Shown here piece by piece: positions 1-7,358 of a DNA stretch of 34,587 nt. The DNA is from CAYLPT01 sp964385645 (GTDB taxonomy: Bacteria; Armatimonadota; Hebobacteria; Hebobacterales; Hebobacteraceae), in NCBI GenBank assembly GCA_964385645.1, contig CAYLPT010000191.1, positions 1 to 34,587 on the forward strand, written 5' to 3'. The position numbers and the translations under genes are program-made. A model generated the notes under the pieces. The model was given only the letters and a program-made list of their open reading frames with translations. It was not told the origin of the DNA and did no database searches. Positions within the stretch are counted from its first letter, which is position 1; each line of letters begins with the position of its first letter.

Positions 1-411
1 ACCGTCTACTTCGCCTGTATCGTCTCAGGGCAGCAGCGCCTGACGCCCGTCCAGCGCCCCCTGCCGCCCGACGCGCCCCCAGCCCGCGCGGCACTCGAGG
101 AACTCATCGTCGGCGAGGTCCCCCGCAGCTGCGACCGGCCCCTTCCGCCGGGCACCACCGTGCTGGATGTGCGTGTCGAGGGCGGCGTCGCCTACCCGAA
201 CTTCAGCCGCGAACTCATCACCGGCTTCCGGGGCGGCTCGGAGAACGAGCAGGTGACCCTCTACGCGATCATCAACACCCTCACCTCCTTGCCCGACGTG
301 GAGAAGGTCCGCATCCTCGTCGAGGGCGAACCGGCCGAGCTCATCGGGGGCCACTACGACCTGAGCGAGCCGCTCGGCTGGGACGACGAGCTCATTGTCC
401 CCCATCCCTAG
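1..411 (+). CDS. GerMN-domain protein, C-terminal part (5' end outside window)
   Basis: The reading frame is open from the first base and ends at TAG 409-411, so the N-terminus lies outside the window. The visible 136 residues match the GerMN domain known from spore-germination protein GerM and from many lipoproteins of non-sporulating bacteria. Visible hallmarks are VYF near the start, an LTPVQRPLP stretch, 'ALEELIVGE', 'GVAYPNFSREL', a TLTSLPDV helix and a closing GHYDLSEPL. The family is usually secreted or lipid-anchored, but any signal peptide is out of view. The molecular role of GerMN is poorly defined (envelope or peptidoglycan associated). It lies 87 bases upstream of the M48 lipoprotein on the same strand, so co-transcription is plausible. 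An ATG at 160 is internal to the domain and is not the true start. Confidence 0.85.
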   Translation, partial: TVYFACIVSGQQRLTPVQRPLPPDAPPARAALEELIVGEVPRSCDRPLPPGTTVLDVRVEGGVAYPNFSRELITGFRGGSENEQVTLYAIINTLTSLPDVEKVRILVEGEPAELIGGHYDLSEPLGWDDELIVPHP

Positions 412-498
412 GCGGCGGTGTCGGCCCCGGGGCGCAGGAGGGGCGGGCGGGCGCGGACAATCCGAGCAGATGACTCGCCGCGCCCTGGAGGGAGCCTG

Positions 499-1218
499 AT
501 GCGCCTTGTGATGGTGCTGCTCGCCGCCGGCCTGCTCGTCGGCTGCCGCAATCCCCTGACGATAGACCGCGATACCGAGGTCGCCATCGGCCGGGACGCC
601 GCGGCGCGGCTGGAGGCCCAGCACGGGGTCGTGGAGGACGCCGCGCTCCAGCGCCGGCTCGACGCCATGGGCGCCGCCATCGCCGCCGGCACCGAGGAGC
701 CGGGCTTCCCGTGGAGCTTCAAGGTCCTCGACACCGCCGAGGTCAACGCTCTGGCGCTGCCCGGCGGGTTCGTCTACGTCACCCGCGGCATGGTCGAGTA
801 CGTGAGGGACGACGACGAGCTCGCCGGCGTCATCGGCCACGAGGCCGCCCACATCGCCCACCGTCACGCCAAGTCACACATCGAGCGGGCGATGGCCCAG
901 GGGCTTGTGGTCGAGCTGGTCACCCGCCGCAGCTCCGACGCCATCCGGCAGGCCGCCGACATCGCCCTCGACCTCCAGCTCCGCCAGGGCTACCGAGACA
1001 AGGAGTACGAGGCCGACCGCTATGGCACTCTCTACTCCTTCCGCGCCGGCTACCGCCCGGACGGCCTCCGGCGGCTGCTCTCCCGGCTCCACGAGGACAC
1101 CGGCGACCCGGCGCGCATCACCTGGGTGCTCCAGACCCACCCACCTCTCTCGCGTCGCATCGAGCGGCTGCAGGAGTACCTGGTCGAGCTCACCGGCCGG
1201 CCGGCGGGGGTGGGCTAG
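499..1218 (+). CDS. M48-family zinc metalloprotease lipoprotein
   Basis: 239 residues. The start at 499 is chosen over the upstream ATG 418 because GGAGGGAG (487-494) sits just before it and because it gives a lipoprotein signal: hydrophobic residues 2-15 followed by the lipobox LVGC (Cys16). HEAAH (His114, Glu115, His118) is the zinc-binding and catalytic motif, and the ExxxD motif around Glu169-Asp173 supplies the third ligand, as in the M48 (Ste24/HtpX/LoiP/BepA-like) family. It should be a periplasmic or extracytoplasmic membrane-anchored endopeptidase, plausibly for quality control of envelope proteins. No TPR region follows the peptidase domain, so it is nearer to LoiP/YcaL-type enzymes than to BepA. 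The substrate cannot be deduced. It is followed by a strong hairpin at 1229-1256. Confidence 0.9.
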   Translation: MRLVMVLLAAGLLVGCRNPLTIDRDTEVAIGRDAAARLEAQHGVVEDAALQRRLDAMGAAIAAGTEEPGFPWSFKVLDTAEVNALALPGGFVYVTRGMVEYVRDDDELAGVIGHEAAHIAHRHAKSHIERAMAQGLVVELVTRRSSDAIRQAADIALDLQLRQGYRDKEYEADRYGTLYSFRAGYRPDGLRRLLSRLHEDTGDPARITWVLQTHPPLSRRIERLQEYLVELTGRPAGVG

Positions 1219-1228
1219 GGAAGCAGCA

Positions 1229-1256
1229 GGGCGCCGCGGGGATCCCCGCGGCGCCC
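1229..1256. terminator. Perfect 28-base palindrome between convergent genes, probable bidirectional terminator
   Basis: A perfect inverted repeat (arms GGGCGCCGCGGGG.. meeting at the central GATC) lies 10 bases after the stop of the M48 gene (+) and 45 bases beyond the stop of the GyrA-like gene (-). The hairpin would be extremely stable. There is no T-tract on either side, so it is a terminator by position and strength, not by the classic intrinsic pattern. Confidence 0.55.
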
Positions 1257-1271
1257 GTACACGTTGCGCCC

Positions 1272-1289
1272 GCCCTGCGGCTGCAGGGC
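1272..1289. terminator. Second hairpin in the same convergent intergenic region
   Basis: GCCCTGC and GCAGGGC form a 7-bp stem around a GGCT loop, 12 bases from the stop codon of the minus-strand GyrA-like gene. It may serve as that gene's own 3' hairpin. There is no T-run. Confidence 0.35.
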
Positions 1290-1300
1290 TCCTGCGGCCG

Positions 1301-1594
1301 CTAGAGCGCAACCACGGCGACGACCCTGTCGCCCTCCTTGAGGCGGATGCCCCGCACGCCCTGCGCGCCGCGGCCCATGGCCCGCAGCTCGCTGGCGGCG
1401 AACCGGATGGCGGTGCCGCCCGCCGTGACCACCATCACGCTCTGCTCCGTGCCCAGCTTCACCGCCCCCGCCACGCTGTCGCCGGGGGCGAGCCCGATCG
1501 CCGCGATGCCCCCGCCGCCGCGGCCCTGCTGGCGGAACTCCTCCGCCGAGGTCCGCTTCACCATCCCTTGCGCCGTCACCAGCACAACGTCCAT
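1301..1594 (-). CDS. Stand-alone two-blade GyrA C-terminal-domain-like protein
   Basis: 97 residues from ATG 1594. A GTG at 1603 would add three residues, but the AGGAGG motif (1605-1610 in plus coordinates) lies only one base from the GTG and ten bases from the ATG, so the ATG is preferred. The protein consists of two repeats of the GyrA/ParC C-terminal beta-propeller blade: 'VVLVTAQGMVKRT...GRGGGGI...L.PGD' and 'VMVVTAGGTAIRF...GRGAQGVRGIRLKEGD'. In gyrase six such blades wrap DNA. Here the winged-helix and tyrosine (breakage-reunion) domains are absent, so it cannot cleave DNA. It might bind DNA, assemble as an oligomeric propeller or modulate gyrase. The GyrA-box-like QQGRGGGG in blade 1 resembles but does not equal QRRGGKG. 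It lies downstream of the TIGR04076-like gene on the same strand. Confidence 0.8.
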   Translation of the reverse strand: MDVVLVTAQGMVKRTSAEEFRQQGRGGGGIAAIGLAPGDSVAGAVKLGTEQSVMVVTAGGTAIRFAASELRAMGRGAQGVRGIRLKEGDRVVAVVAL

Positions 1595-1669
1595 TTTTCG
1601 CACGCCTCCTTGTCTGGGGCCCCTGCCCCCGGTTTCCGCACAGATGCTACCACACGCCCCTGGAACCTT

Positions 1670-1975
1670 CTAACGCCAATCCTGGGCCTCCTGGCGCTCC
1701 AGGCGCAGCACGACCGTCCCTCCGCCGGTCTCCTCACACGGGTCCAGGCACTGCACACACGCCACCCCCTCCCGGTCGGCCACCCCCAGCTCCCGTGGGT
1801 CCACTCCCCGGAAGACCGCGTTGTAGTAGGGCATCACCGAGGCCAGCGAGTGCAGGCACACCGCCCCGCTGGCCCCGCGATCGAGCCGGTAGCCCTCCCG
1901 GAGCACGATCCGATCCCCCACCTGGTACACGGGACACCGGCCCCGGATGGACTTCACGGTGATCACCAGGTCCAT
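1670..1975 (-). CDS. TIGR04076-like small protein
   Basis: 101 residues from ATG 1975, with a good ribosome site (GGGAGGAAGG upstream). The arrangement fits the TIGR04076 family: an N-terminal strand 'VITVKSIRGRCPVYQVGDRIVL', a central 'AVCLHSLASVMPYYNAVFRG' and a C-terminal 'VQCLDPCEETGGGTVVLRL'. Cys14, Cys40 and the Cys-x-x-x-Cys near residue 77 are visible and may bind metal or be redox active. The family has no established function. It is small, cytosolic and often found near redox or energy genes. Here it lies 75 bases upstream of the GyrA-like gene and 135 bases downstream of the ABC-class ATPase, all on the minus strand. Confidence 0.75.
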   Translation of the reverse strand: MDLVITVKSIRGRCPVYQVGDRIVLREGYRLDRGASGAVCLHSLASVMPYYNAVFRGVDPRELGVADREGVACVQCLDPCEETGGGTVVLRLERQEAQDWR

Positions 1976-2110
1976 CGCCTTCCTCCCGACCGCAGGGCGC
2001 CCTGGAGCCCCTCTGAGCCTATTCGCAGCCGCCCCGCCGCCCCCTCTGCCCGGCGCGAGGGCGGTCTGTCGCGGGAGAGCACACCGGCGCCGCTGCCGGG
2101 GCCCCTGCTC

Positions 2111-3829
2111 CTACCCCTGCTTCACCTCCAGCGTCCGCAGCCGGTTGAGGGCGGCGGCCAGTTCGTGGCGGCGGGGGCGGGCGAAGTCGGGCGCCAGGTT
2201 GGGCAGCATCTCCTCCAGGCCCTGCTCGTCCAGCTCTCGCTCGATCAGGTCCAGGATCTCCGGCAGCGTCCGCGCCCCGTCGAACAGCCGTTGAGCGGCG
2301 TTGTGGATCAGCCAGCCGGCGGCCCGCACCTGTGACTCCTCCACGATCTGCTCCAGGGCCGAGAGGTCAATCTCCTCCCGGCCGAACGAGATCGCCTCCT
2401 CGCCCCGGGCGCGAATCCTCACCCGCCGGCCCCGGCGCGCCTCCACGCCGCGGGCGAGGGGGATGCGGCGACGGAGGTTCGCGAAGCTGCCGGCCAGCTC
2501 CTGCCGGCGCCGTGTCGGGTGCTCCCGCGCGATCCGCTTCGCCTCCTCGGTCACCTCCCGCGGCCGGTAGTGGTCGAGCATGATGACGGTGTCGGCTACG
2601 TCGAAGTAGTCGCCGGAGCCGCCCATCACCAGGATCGTCGAGACGCCGCGCTCCTCATGCAGGGCTCTCACCGCATCAATGAAGGGCGTGATGGGCTCCT
2701 TCTCCTTTGCGACCAGAGCCTGCATGCGCTCGTCCCGGATCATGAAGTTGGTCGCCGAGGTGTCCTCGTCCAGCAGCAGCGCGCGTGCGCCGGCCTCCAG
2801 GGCCTCGATGATGTTGGCGGCCTGGGAGGTGGAGCCGGAGGCGTTGAGCGTGGAGAACGCCCGCGTGTCGGCGCCGCTGGGCAGGTTCGAGATGAACGGG
2901 CTGATGTCCACCTTCTCCACGAAGCGGCCGTCCTCGGCGCGGATCTTGACGGCGTCGGCCCGGGTGACTACGTACTCGCGGCCGTCGTCGGGCAGGTGGT
3001 TGTAGATGCCGCGGGCCAGGGCGTTGAGCAGGGTGGACTTGCCATGGTAGCCGCCCCCGACGATGAGGGTCACGCCCTCGGGGACGCCCATGCCCGTGAG
3101 CCGGCCGCAGTTGGGCGCCTCCAGCTCCACCCGCAGGGAGTCGGGAGAGCGGAAGGGCACCACCTCGCCCCGCAGGGGTCGGTCGCTGACCCCGCTCTCC
3201 CTGGGCAGCGCCGCCTCGTCGGCGACGAAGGCGACGAGGCCGCGCTCGGCCAGCGCCGCGCGCAGGGCGTCCGCGTCCTCTACGGTCTCGACGTGGCGGC
3301 GGACCTCGGGGGCAGGGAGGCTCTGGTACCGTAGGGAGGCGGAGATGATGCGGGGCAGTTCCTCGAAGAACATCTCCTCGGCCTGGCGGCCAGCGATCCG
3401 CCGGCCGAAGGCGGGCAGGCCGAGGAAGAAGCGCAGCTCCACCCATTCGGGGGTGACGCGGGCGGCGGTGCGCTCGAGGACCTCCTGGGAGCAGCGGGCG
3501 GTGTAGATCTCGCCGCTGCGGCCCGAGCCGCGGTCGGGCCGGGGACGGGCTCGGCAGGCATCGCCGAAGGCCCGGGTCAAGTAGTCCTCCAGGCCGATGC
3601 GGCGGCTGCGGTTGGCGAACAGGTCGGGAGGGAAGCCGGCCGTGCGCTGGGGCAGCCGGGCGCGCAGCAGGCTGGGGGCGGCGAAGGGATCGCCCTGCAC
3701 GTGCTCCACGAAGAGCGCGTAAGGGCCGAAATCGTAGCCGCCGCGCAGGTCCTTGTACGCGCCATAGCCCTTGCCGTCCAGGCGGCGCAGGGCATTGCGG
3801 AGCTCGTTCTGTGGGCTCAGCGTGGGCAT
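2111..3829 (-). CDS. Predicted ATPase of the ABC class (PF09818-like)
   Basis: 572 residues from ATG 3829. The family's conserved N-terminus starts almost at once: 'LRRLDGKGYGAYKDLRGGYDF' and 'VEHVQGDPFA'. Walker A is GGGYHGKST (residues 258-266), a signature-like SGSTSQA follows near 331, and Walker B LLLDED lies at 351-356. A C-terminal helical region completes the usual layout. The protein should be a soluble P-loop ATPase. Family members are widespread, but the biological role is not established. The start is uncertain: no convincing ribosome site precedes 3829, and a GTG at 3907 would add 26 low-complexity, proline-rich residues that overlap the divergent promoter. It is divergently oriented from the RHH-sat operon, with about 100 bases between. 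Confidence 0.85.
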   Translation of the reverse strand: MPTLSPQNELRNALRRLDGKGYGAYKDLRGGYDFGPYALFVEHVQGDPFAAPSLLRARLPQRTAGFPPDLFANRSRRIGLEDYLTRAFGDACRARPRPDRGSGRSGEIYTARCSQEVLERTAARVTPEWVELRFFLGLPAFGRRIAGRQAEEMFFEELPRIISASLRYQSLPAPEVRRHVETVEDADALRAALAERGLVAFVADEAALPRESGVSDRPLRGEVVPFRSPDSLRVELEAPNCGRLTGMGVPEGVTLIVGGGYHGKSTLLNALARGIYNHLPDDGREYVVTRADAVKIRAEDGRFVEKVDISPFISNLPSGADTRAFSTLNASGSTSQAANIIEALEAGARALLLDEDTSATNFMIRDERMQALVAKEKEPITPFIDAVRALHEERGVSTILVMGGSGDYFDVADTVIMLDHYRPREVTEEAKRIAREHPTRRRQELAGSFANLRRRIPLARGVEARRGRRVRIRARGEEAISFGREEIDLSALEQIVEESQVRAAGWLIHNAAQRLFDGARTLPEILDLIERELDEQGLEEMLPNLAPDFARPRRHELAAALNRLRTLEVKQG

Positions 3830-3879
3830 GTTCACTGGGTTGGCGGCAGGGGGCACGGTTCCTGCCGGCGGAGCCCGGC

Positions 3880-3908
3880 TTGACTTGGCGGGAGGCGGGG
3901 GGTACACT
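3880..3908 (+). promoter_or_regulatory. Sigma70-type promoter of the RHH-sat-cysC operon
   Basis: TTGACT at 3880-3885 and TACACT at 3903-3908 are separated by exactly 17 bases. Transcription should start near 3915, only about 12 bases before the ATG at 3927, which gives a very short leader. It is the only good promoter before the five-gene plus-strand operon. Confidence 0.7.
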
Positions 3909-3922
3909 CTCCTGGGAGTGTA
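3903..3922. promoter_or_regulatory. Palindrome over the -10 box and start site, candidate RHH operator
   Basis: TACACTC (3903-3909) and GAGTGTA (3916-3922) are perfect 7-bp inverted arms around a 6-base centre. The left arm is the -10 box, and the right arm ends four bases before the ATG of the RHH gene. RHH proteins such as CopG, Arc and MetJ bind short inverted repeats over their own promoters, so this is a natural autorepression site. The binding itself is inferred. Confidence 0.5.
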
Positions 3923-3926
3923 GCCA

Positions 3927-4181
3927 ATGCCGCGAGGTTCCTCCGAGGCTGTGACCCTGAAGATCCCCCGTCCCCTCTACGAGCGCCTGCGGCAGATGAT
4001 CGAGGGCACAGGGTTCCGCTCGGTGACGGAGTTCGCCACTTACGTCCTCCGGGACCTCGCCTCCCGGCCGGGGGGTCAGGGCGCCAGGCCCCGGGCGCGC
4101 CGCGAGCGCGGCGAGGCGCCGCTTACGCCGGCCGAGCTGGCCGCGGTCCGGGAGCGCCTGAGGCGGCTCGGCTACCTGTAG
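3927..4181 (+). CDS. Ribbon-helix-helix protein with C-terminal LGYL tail
   Basis: 84 residues. Residues 8-45 show the RHH pattern: a short strand 'AVTLKIPRPLYERLR', then a helix and 'GFRSVTEFATYVLRDLA', which resembles CopG/MetJ-type DNA-binding proteins. A basic, proline/arginine-rich linker (about 46-62) leads to a helix ending in VRERLRRLGYL. The same ending occurs on the APS kinase and on the second RHH protein in this window. It is the first gene of the sat-AP-cysC-AP operon and lies directly behind a promoter that contains a palindrome, so it is probably an autoregulator and may control sulfate activation. The leader is almost absent; a weak GGGAG lies 8 bases before the ATG. Confidence 0.75.
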   Translation: MPRGSSEAVTLKIPRPLYERLRQMIEGTGFRSVTEFATYVLRDLASRPGGQGARPRARRERGEAPLTPAELAAVRERLRRLGYL

Positions 4182-4210
4182 CAGGCCCACAGGTTCCCAG
4201 AGGAGCGAGC

Positions 4211-5359
4211 ATGATCGCGCCGCACGGCGGACGGCTGGTGGAGCGCACCGCGCCCGGCGAGCAGCGTGAGCGCCTGGCGAAGGAGGCCCCGCGGCTGCCC
4301 CAGGTGCCCCTGAGCCAGCGCGAGCTGGCCGACCTGGAGATGATCGGCTGCGGCGCCATGAGCCCGCTCGAGGGCTTCCTGGGTGAGGCCGACTACCGCA
4401 GCGTCGTGGACTCGATGCGCCTCGCCAACGGCCTCCCTTGGAGCATCCCCGTCGTGCTGTCGGCCAAGGACGAGGCACAGGGGCGGCTCGGCGCGGGCGA
4501 TCGCGTGGCTCTGGTGGACGACCAGGCCCGCACGCTGGCGGTGATGGATATCACCGAGCGCTACCAGGTGGACCACGACTACGAGGCCCAGATGGTCCTG
4601 CGCACCGCCGACGAGGCCCACCCAGGCGTGCAGTACCTGCGCTCCATCTCTAACACCTACCTCGGTGGGCCGGTGCACCTGATCCGACGGGTCGAGCACC
4701 GGGACTTCCTCCGCTACCGGCTCGAGCCCAAGGAGACCCGGGTGCTGTTCGCCGCCCGCGGGTGGAGCCGGGTGGCCGCTTTCCAGACCCGCAACCCGAT
4801 CCACCGCGCCCACGAGTACCTCCAGAAGTGCGCCCTGGAGCTGGCCGACGGGCTGCTCATCCATCCCCTCGTCGGCGAGACGAAGGCCGACGACATCCCG
4901 GCCCAGGTGCGCATGCGCTGCTACGAGGAGCTGATCGCCGCCTACTACCCGCGGGATCGAGTGGTGCTCTCCGTCTTCCCGGCCGCCATGCGCTATGCCG
5001 GGCCGCGGGAGGCGATCTTCCACGCCCTCATCCGCAAGAACTACGGCTGCACGCACTTCATCGTGGGGCGGGACCATGCAGGGGTGGGCCGCTACTACGG
5101 CAGCTACGACGCGCACGCCATCTTCGGGGAGTTCTCACCGGAGGAGATCGGCATCACGCCCCTGTTCTTCGACCACGCCTTCTACTGCGCCCGCTGTGGC
5201 AACATGGCCACCGCCAAGACCTGCCCGCATGGGGAGGAGGACCACGTGGTCTTCAGCGGCACCCGGGTGAGGGAGATGCTGGCCGCGGGCGAGCTCCCCC
5301 CGCCGGAGTTTACGCGCCCCGAGGTCGCCCGCATCCTGGTCGAGGCGGCGCGCCGATGA
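4211..5359 (+). CDS. sat: Sulfate adenylyltransferase (ATP sulfurylase)
   Basis: 382 residues, full length for the bacterial and archaeal homo-oligomeric Sat. It makes adenosine 5'-phosphosulfate (APS) from ATP and sulfate. The QTRNPIHRAHE motif (residues 192-202) binds ATP and sulfate. It is followed by HPLVGETKADDIP and by 'AMRYAGPREAIFHALIRKNYG', then GRDHAGVG. A zinc site of the thermophile/archaeal type is present as Cys326, Cys329, Cys338 and His340. AGGAG precedes the ATG by a few bases. The stop overlaps the next ATG (ATGA, 5356-5359), so translation is coupled with the AP enzyme. There is no CysD/CysN, so this is the dissimilatory-fold Sat, which works in either direction. With APS kinase two genes downstream, PAPS synthesis is the likely purpose. 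Confidence 0.95.
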   Translation: MIAPHGGRLVERTAPGEQRERLAKEAPRLPQVPLSQRELADLEMIGCGAMSPLEGFLGEADYRSVVDSMRLANGLPWSIPVVLSAKDEAQGRLGAGDRVALVDDQARTLAVMDITERYQVDHDYEAQMVLRTADEAHPGVQYLRSISNTYLGGPVHLIRRVEHRDFLRYRLEPKETRVLFAARGWSRVAAFQTRNPIHRAHEYLQKCALELADGLLIHPLVGETKADDIPAQVRMRCYEELIAAYYPRDRVVLSVFPAAMRYAGPREAIFHALIRKNYGCTHFIVGRDHAGVGRYYGSYDAHAIFGEFSPEEIGITPLFFDHAFYCARCGNMATAKTCPHGEEDHVVFSGTRVREMLAAGELPPPEFTRPEVARILVEAARR

Positions 5360-6732
5360 GCCGGCTCGTCGTAATCGGGCTCGACGCCCTCACCCCCCAG
5401 CTCGCCCTCGAGGCCTGGCGCGACGACCTGCCGAACCTGCGCGCCCTGGGCGAGCAGGGCGTGGCGGCCAGGCTGCGCTCCACCGACCCGCCGATCACCG
5501 TGCCCGCGTGGACCGCGATGATGACCTCCCATGACCCCGGGATGCTGGGCATCTACGGATTCCGCAATCGCACCGGCTATGGCTACGATCAGCTCGAGGT
5601 GACCGACTCCCGGGCGGTCAAGGCCCCCACCGTCTGGAGCCACCTCTCCCGGGCGCGCCTGCGGTCGCTCGTGCTCGGCGTCCCGCAGACCTACCCGCCC
5701 AGGCCCCTCAACGGCATCATGGTCTCGGGGTTCATGACCCCGAGCAAGGAGGCCACCTTCACCTACCCGGAAGGGGTGCAGGGGCTGCTCGACCGAATCG
5801 CCGGCGGCGAGTACATCATTGACGTGAAGGACTTCCGCACCGAAGACAAGGGCGCCCTGCTCGCCTCCGTCAGGGCGATGACGGGCGCCCGCTTCCGCGC
5901 CTTCCGCGCGCTGCTCCAGGCCGAGGAGTTCGACCTCGCGATCATGGTCGAGATGGGGCCGGACCGGCTCCAGCACGGGTTCTGGCGCTACTGCGACCCG
6001 GGGCACAGGCTCTACGAGCCCGGCAACCCCTACGAGGCCGTGCTTCACGACTACTACGTCGAGCTGGACCAGGAGATCGGCCGCGTCGCCAACGCGGCCG
6101 GCGACGCCTCGCTCATGGTCGTCTCCGACCACGGCGCGAAGGCCATGGAGGGCGCGATCTGTGTGAACGAGTGGCTCCAGCAGACGGGCTACCTGACGCT
6201 CAAGGAGCGGCCGGCCCAGCGGAGCCGCTTCTCCGTGGACATGGTGGACTGGCCGCGCACCCAGGCGTGGGGAGAGGGGGGCTACTACGCGCGGATCTTC
6301 CTGAACGTGCAGGGGCGGGAGCCCGAGGGCGTGGTGCCGCCGGGCGCCTACCAGAGCGTGCGCGCCGAGCTGGCGGCCGGCCTCGAGGCCCTGGGCGACG
6401 AGGCGGGGCGGCCCATCGGGACGCGGGCCCTCCGCCCGGAGGACCTCTACCGGCGAGTGCTGAACATTGCGCCCGACCTGATCGTGTACTTCGGGGACCT
6501 CGACTGGCGTTCCGCCGGCTCCGTCGGCGTCGGCTCCCTCCACCTGCGCGAGAACGACACGGGGCCGGATGACGCGAACCACATGGAGGATGGCGTCCTC
6601 GTCTGGGCGCCTGGCGCCGGCCGCGCGCTGCGGGGCGCCCCGCGCTTCGACATCTACGACATCGCGCCCTCGATCCTGCGCTTCTTCGGGCTCGAGGTCC
6701 CGCCTGAGATGATCGGGCGCTCACTCATCTGA
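5356..6732 (+). CDS. Alkaline-phosphatase-superfamily phosphodiesterase/pyrophosphatase-like enzyme (cytosolic)
   Basis: 458 residues with no signal peptide. The metal-binding and catalytic layout of the AP superfamily (NPP/type I phosphodiesterase branch) is complete: Asp10 in IGLDA, candidate nucleophile Thr48 in ITVPAW, Asp203 and His207 in GPDRLQH, Asp258-His259 in VSDHG and His409 in NHMEDG. It therefore likely hydrolyses a phosphate or sulfate ester or a nucleotide pyrophosphate with two metal ions. It overlaps sat by four bases and is followed by cysC, so an adenylyl-sulfate-type or PAPS-derived compound is a plausible but unproven substrate. The usual TG..PG.HGI after the nucleophile reads TSHDPGMLGI here. 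Its nucleophile is Thr, while the other three AP proteins of the cluster have Ser. Confidence 0.85.
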   Translation: MSRLVVIGLDALTPQLALEAWRDDLPNLRALGEQGVAARLRSTDPPITVPAWTAMMTSHDPGMLGIYGFRNRTGYGYDQLEVTDSRAVKAPTVWSHLSRARLRSLVLGVPQTYPPRPLNGIMVSGFMTPSKEATFTYPEGVQGLLDRIAGGEYIIDVKDFRTEDKGALLASVRAMTGARFRAFRALLQAEEFDLAIMVEMGPDRLQHGFWRYCDPGHRLYEPGNPYEAVLHDYYVELDQEIGRVANAAGDASLMVVSDHGAKAMEGAICVNEWLQQTGYLTLKERPAQRSRFSVDMVDWPRTQAWGEGGYYARIFLNVQGREPEGVVPPGAYQSVRAELAAGLEALGDEAGRPIGTRALRPEDLYRRVLNIAPDLIVYFGDLDWRSAGSVGVGSLHLRENDTGPDDANHMEDGVLVWAPGAGRALRGAPRFDIYDIAPSILRFFGLEVPPEMIGRSLI

Positions 6733-6745
6733 GGTGGAGGAGAAA

Positions 6746-7348
6746 ATGCCGAGGGGCTTCACTCTCTGGTTCACAGGCTTGCCCGCATCAGGCAAGAGCA
6801 CCCTTGCCGCGCGGGTGTCTGAGATCCTACTCGAGCGGGGGATGAAGGTGGAGGTGCTCGATGGTGATGTCGTGCGCCAGAACCTCAGCCAGGGGCTCGG
6901 CTACTCGAAGGAGGACCGCGACGCCAACATCAGGCGCATTGGCTATGTCTGTCACCTGCTGACTCGCAACGACGTGGTGGCGATCGCGGCCGCGATCTCC
7001 CCCTACCGGGCCGCCCGTGACGAGAACCGCAAGCTCATCGGGCGCTTCGCCGAGGTCTACTGCGAGTGCGACCTCGAGACCCTCAAGGAGCGGGATCCCA
7101 AGGGGATGTACGAAAAGGCCCTGCGCGGCGAGATCGCGAACTTCACCGGCGTCAGCGACCCCTATGAGCCGCCCCTCCGGCCGGAGGTGGTCGTGAATAC
7201 CGCGCGAGAGCCCGTCGAGGAGTCCGTGGAGAAGATCGTGCGCACCCTCGAGCAGATGGGCTGGGTCCCCCCCGGCGACGCCCGCGGCTACAGCGACGAG
7301 GAGGCGGAGGCCATCCAGCAGCGGCTCCGCGACCTCGGCTATATCTGA
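6746..7348 (+). CDS. cysC: Adenylyl-sulfate (APS) kinase with C-terminal LGYI tail
   Basis: 200 residues from ATG 6746. A GTG at 6734 would lie inside the ribosome site (GAGGTGGAGGAG), so it is rejected. The enzyme phosphorylates APS to PAPS. Walker A is GLPASGKST (11-19), DGD follows at 39-41, and RQNLSQGLGYSKEDRDANIRR and ISPYRAARDENR are the APS-binding and catalytic segments. The kinase fold ends near 'IVRTLEQMGWVP'. About 25 more residues form an acidic linker and a helix ending AIQQRLRDLGYI, which is the same tail as on the two RHH proteins. It is not needed for known APS kinases, so it probably mediates interaction or sorting. The gene lies in an operon between two AP enzymes. No PAPS reductase or sulfotransferase is in the window. 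Confidence 0.95.
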   Translation: MPRGFTLWFTGLPASGKSTLAARVSEILLERGMKVEVLDGDVVRQNLSQGLGYSKEDRDANIRRIGYVCHLLTRNDVVAIAAAISPYRAARDENRKLIGRFAEVYCECDLETLKERDPKGMYEKALRGEIANFTGVSDPYEPPLRPEVVVNTAREPVEESVEKIVRTLEQMGWVPPGDARGYSDEEAEAIQQRLRDLGYI

Positions 7349-7358
7349 GCCGAAGCGG

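Noticed and set aside
1644..1668. Possible minus-strand promoter (TGG-TAGCAT) before the GyrA-like gene
   Set aside because: The -10-like box has only a poor -35 partner (TTAGAA at 18 bases), so it was not listed as a feature.
905..2335. 476-codon plus-strand frame across the convergent M48/GyrA-like region
   Set aside because: It crosses a strong hairpin and three real genes; low-complexity Arg/Pro/Ser content.
3830..3907. N-terminal extension of the ABC-class ATPase to GTG 3907
   Set aside because: The extra 26 residues are proline-rich and unlike the family, and they would place the start inside the divergent promoter.
4211..7348. Assimilatory or dissimilatory sulfate reduction locus
   Set aside because: No CysD/N, CysH, AprAB, DsrAB or sulfate transporter is present in the window; only activation to PAPS is supported.
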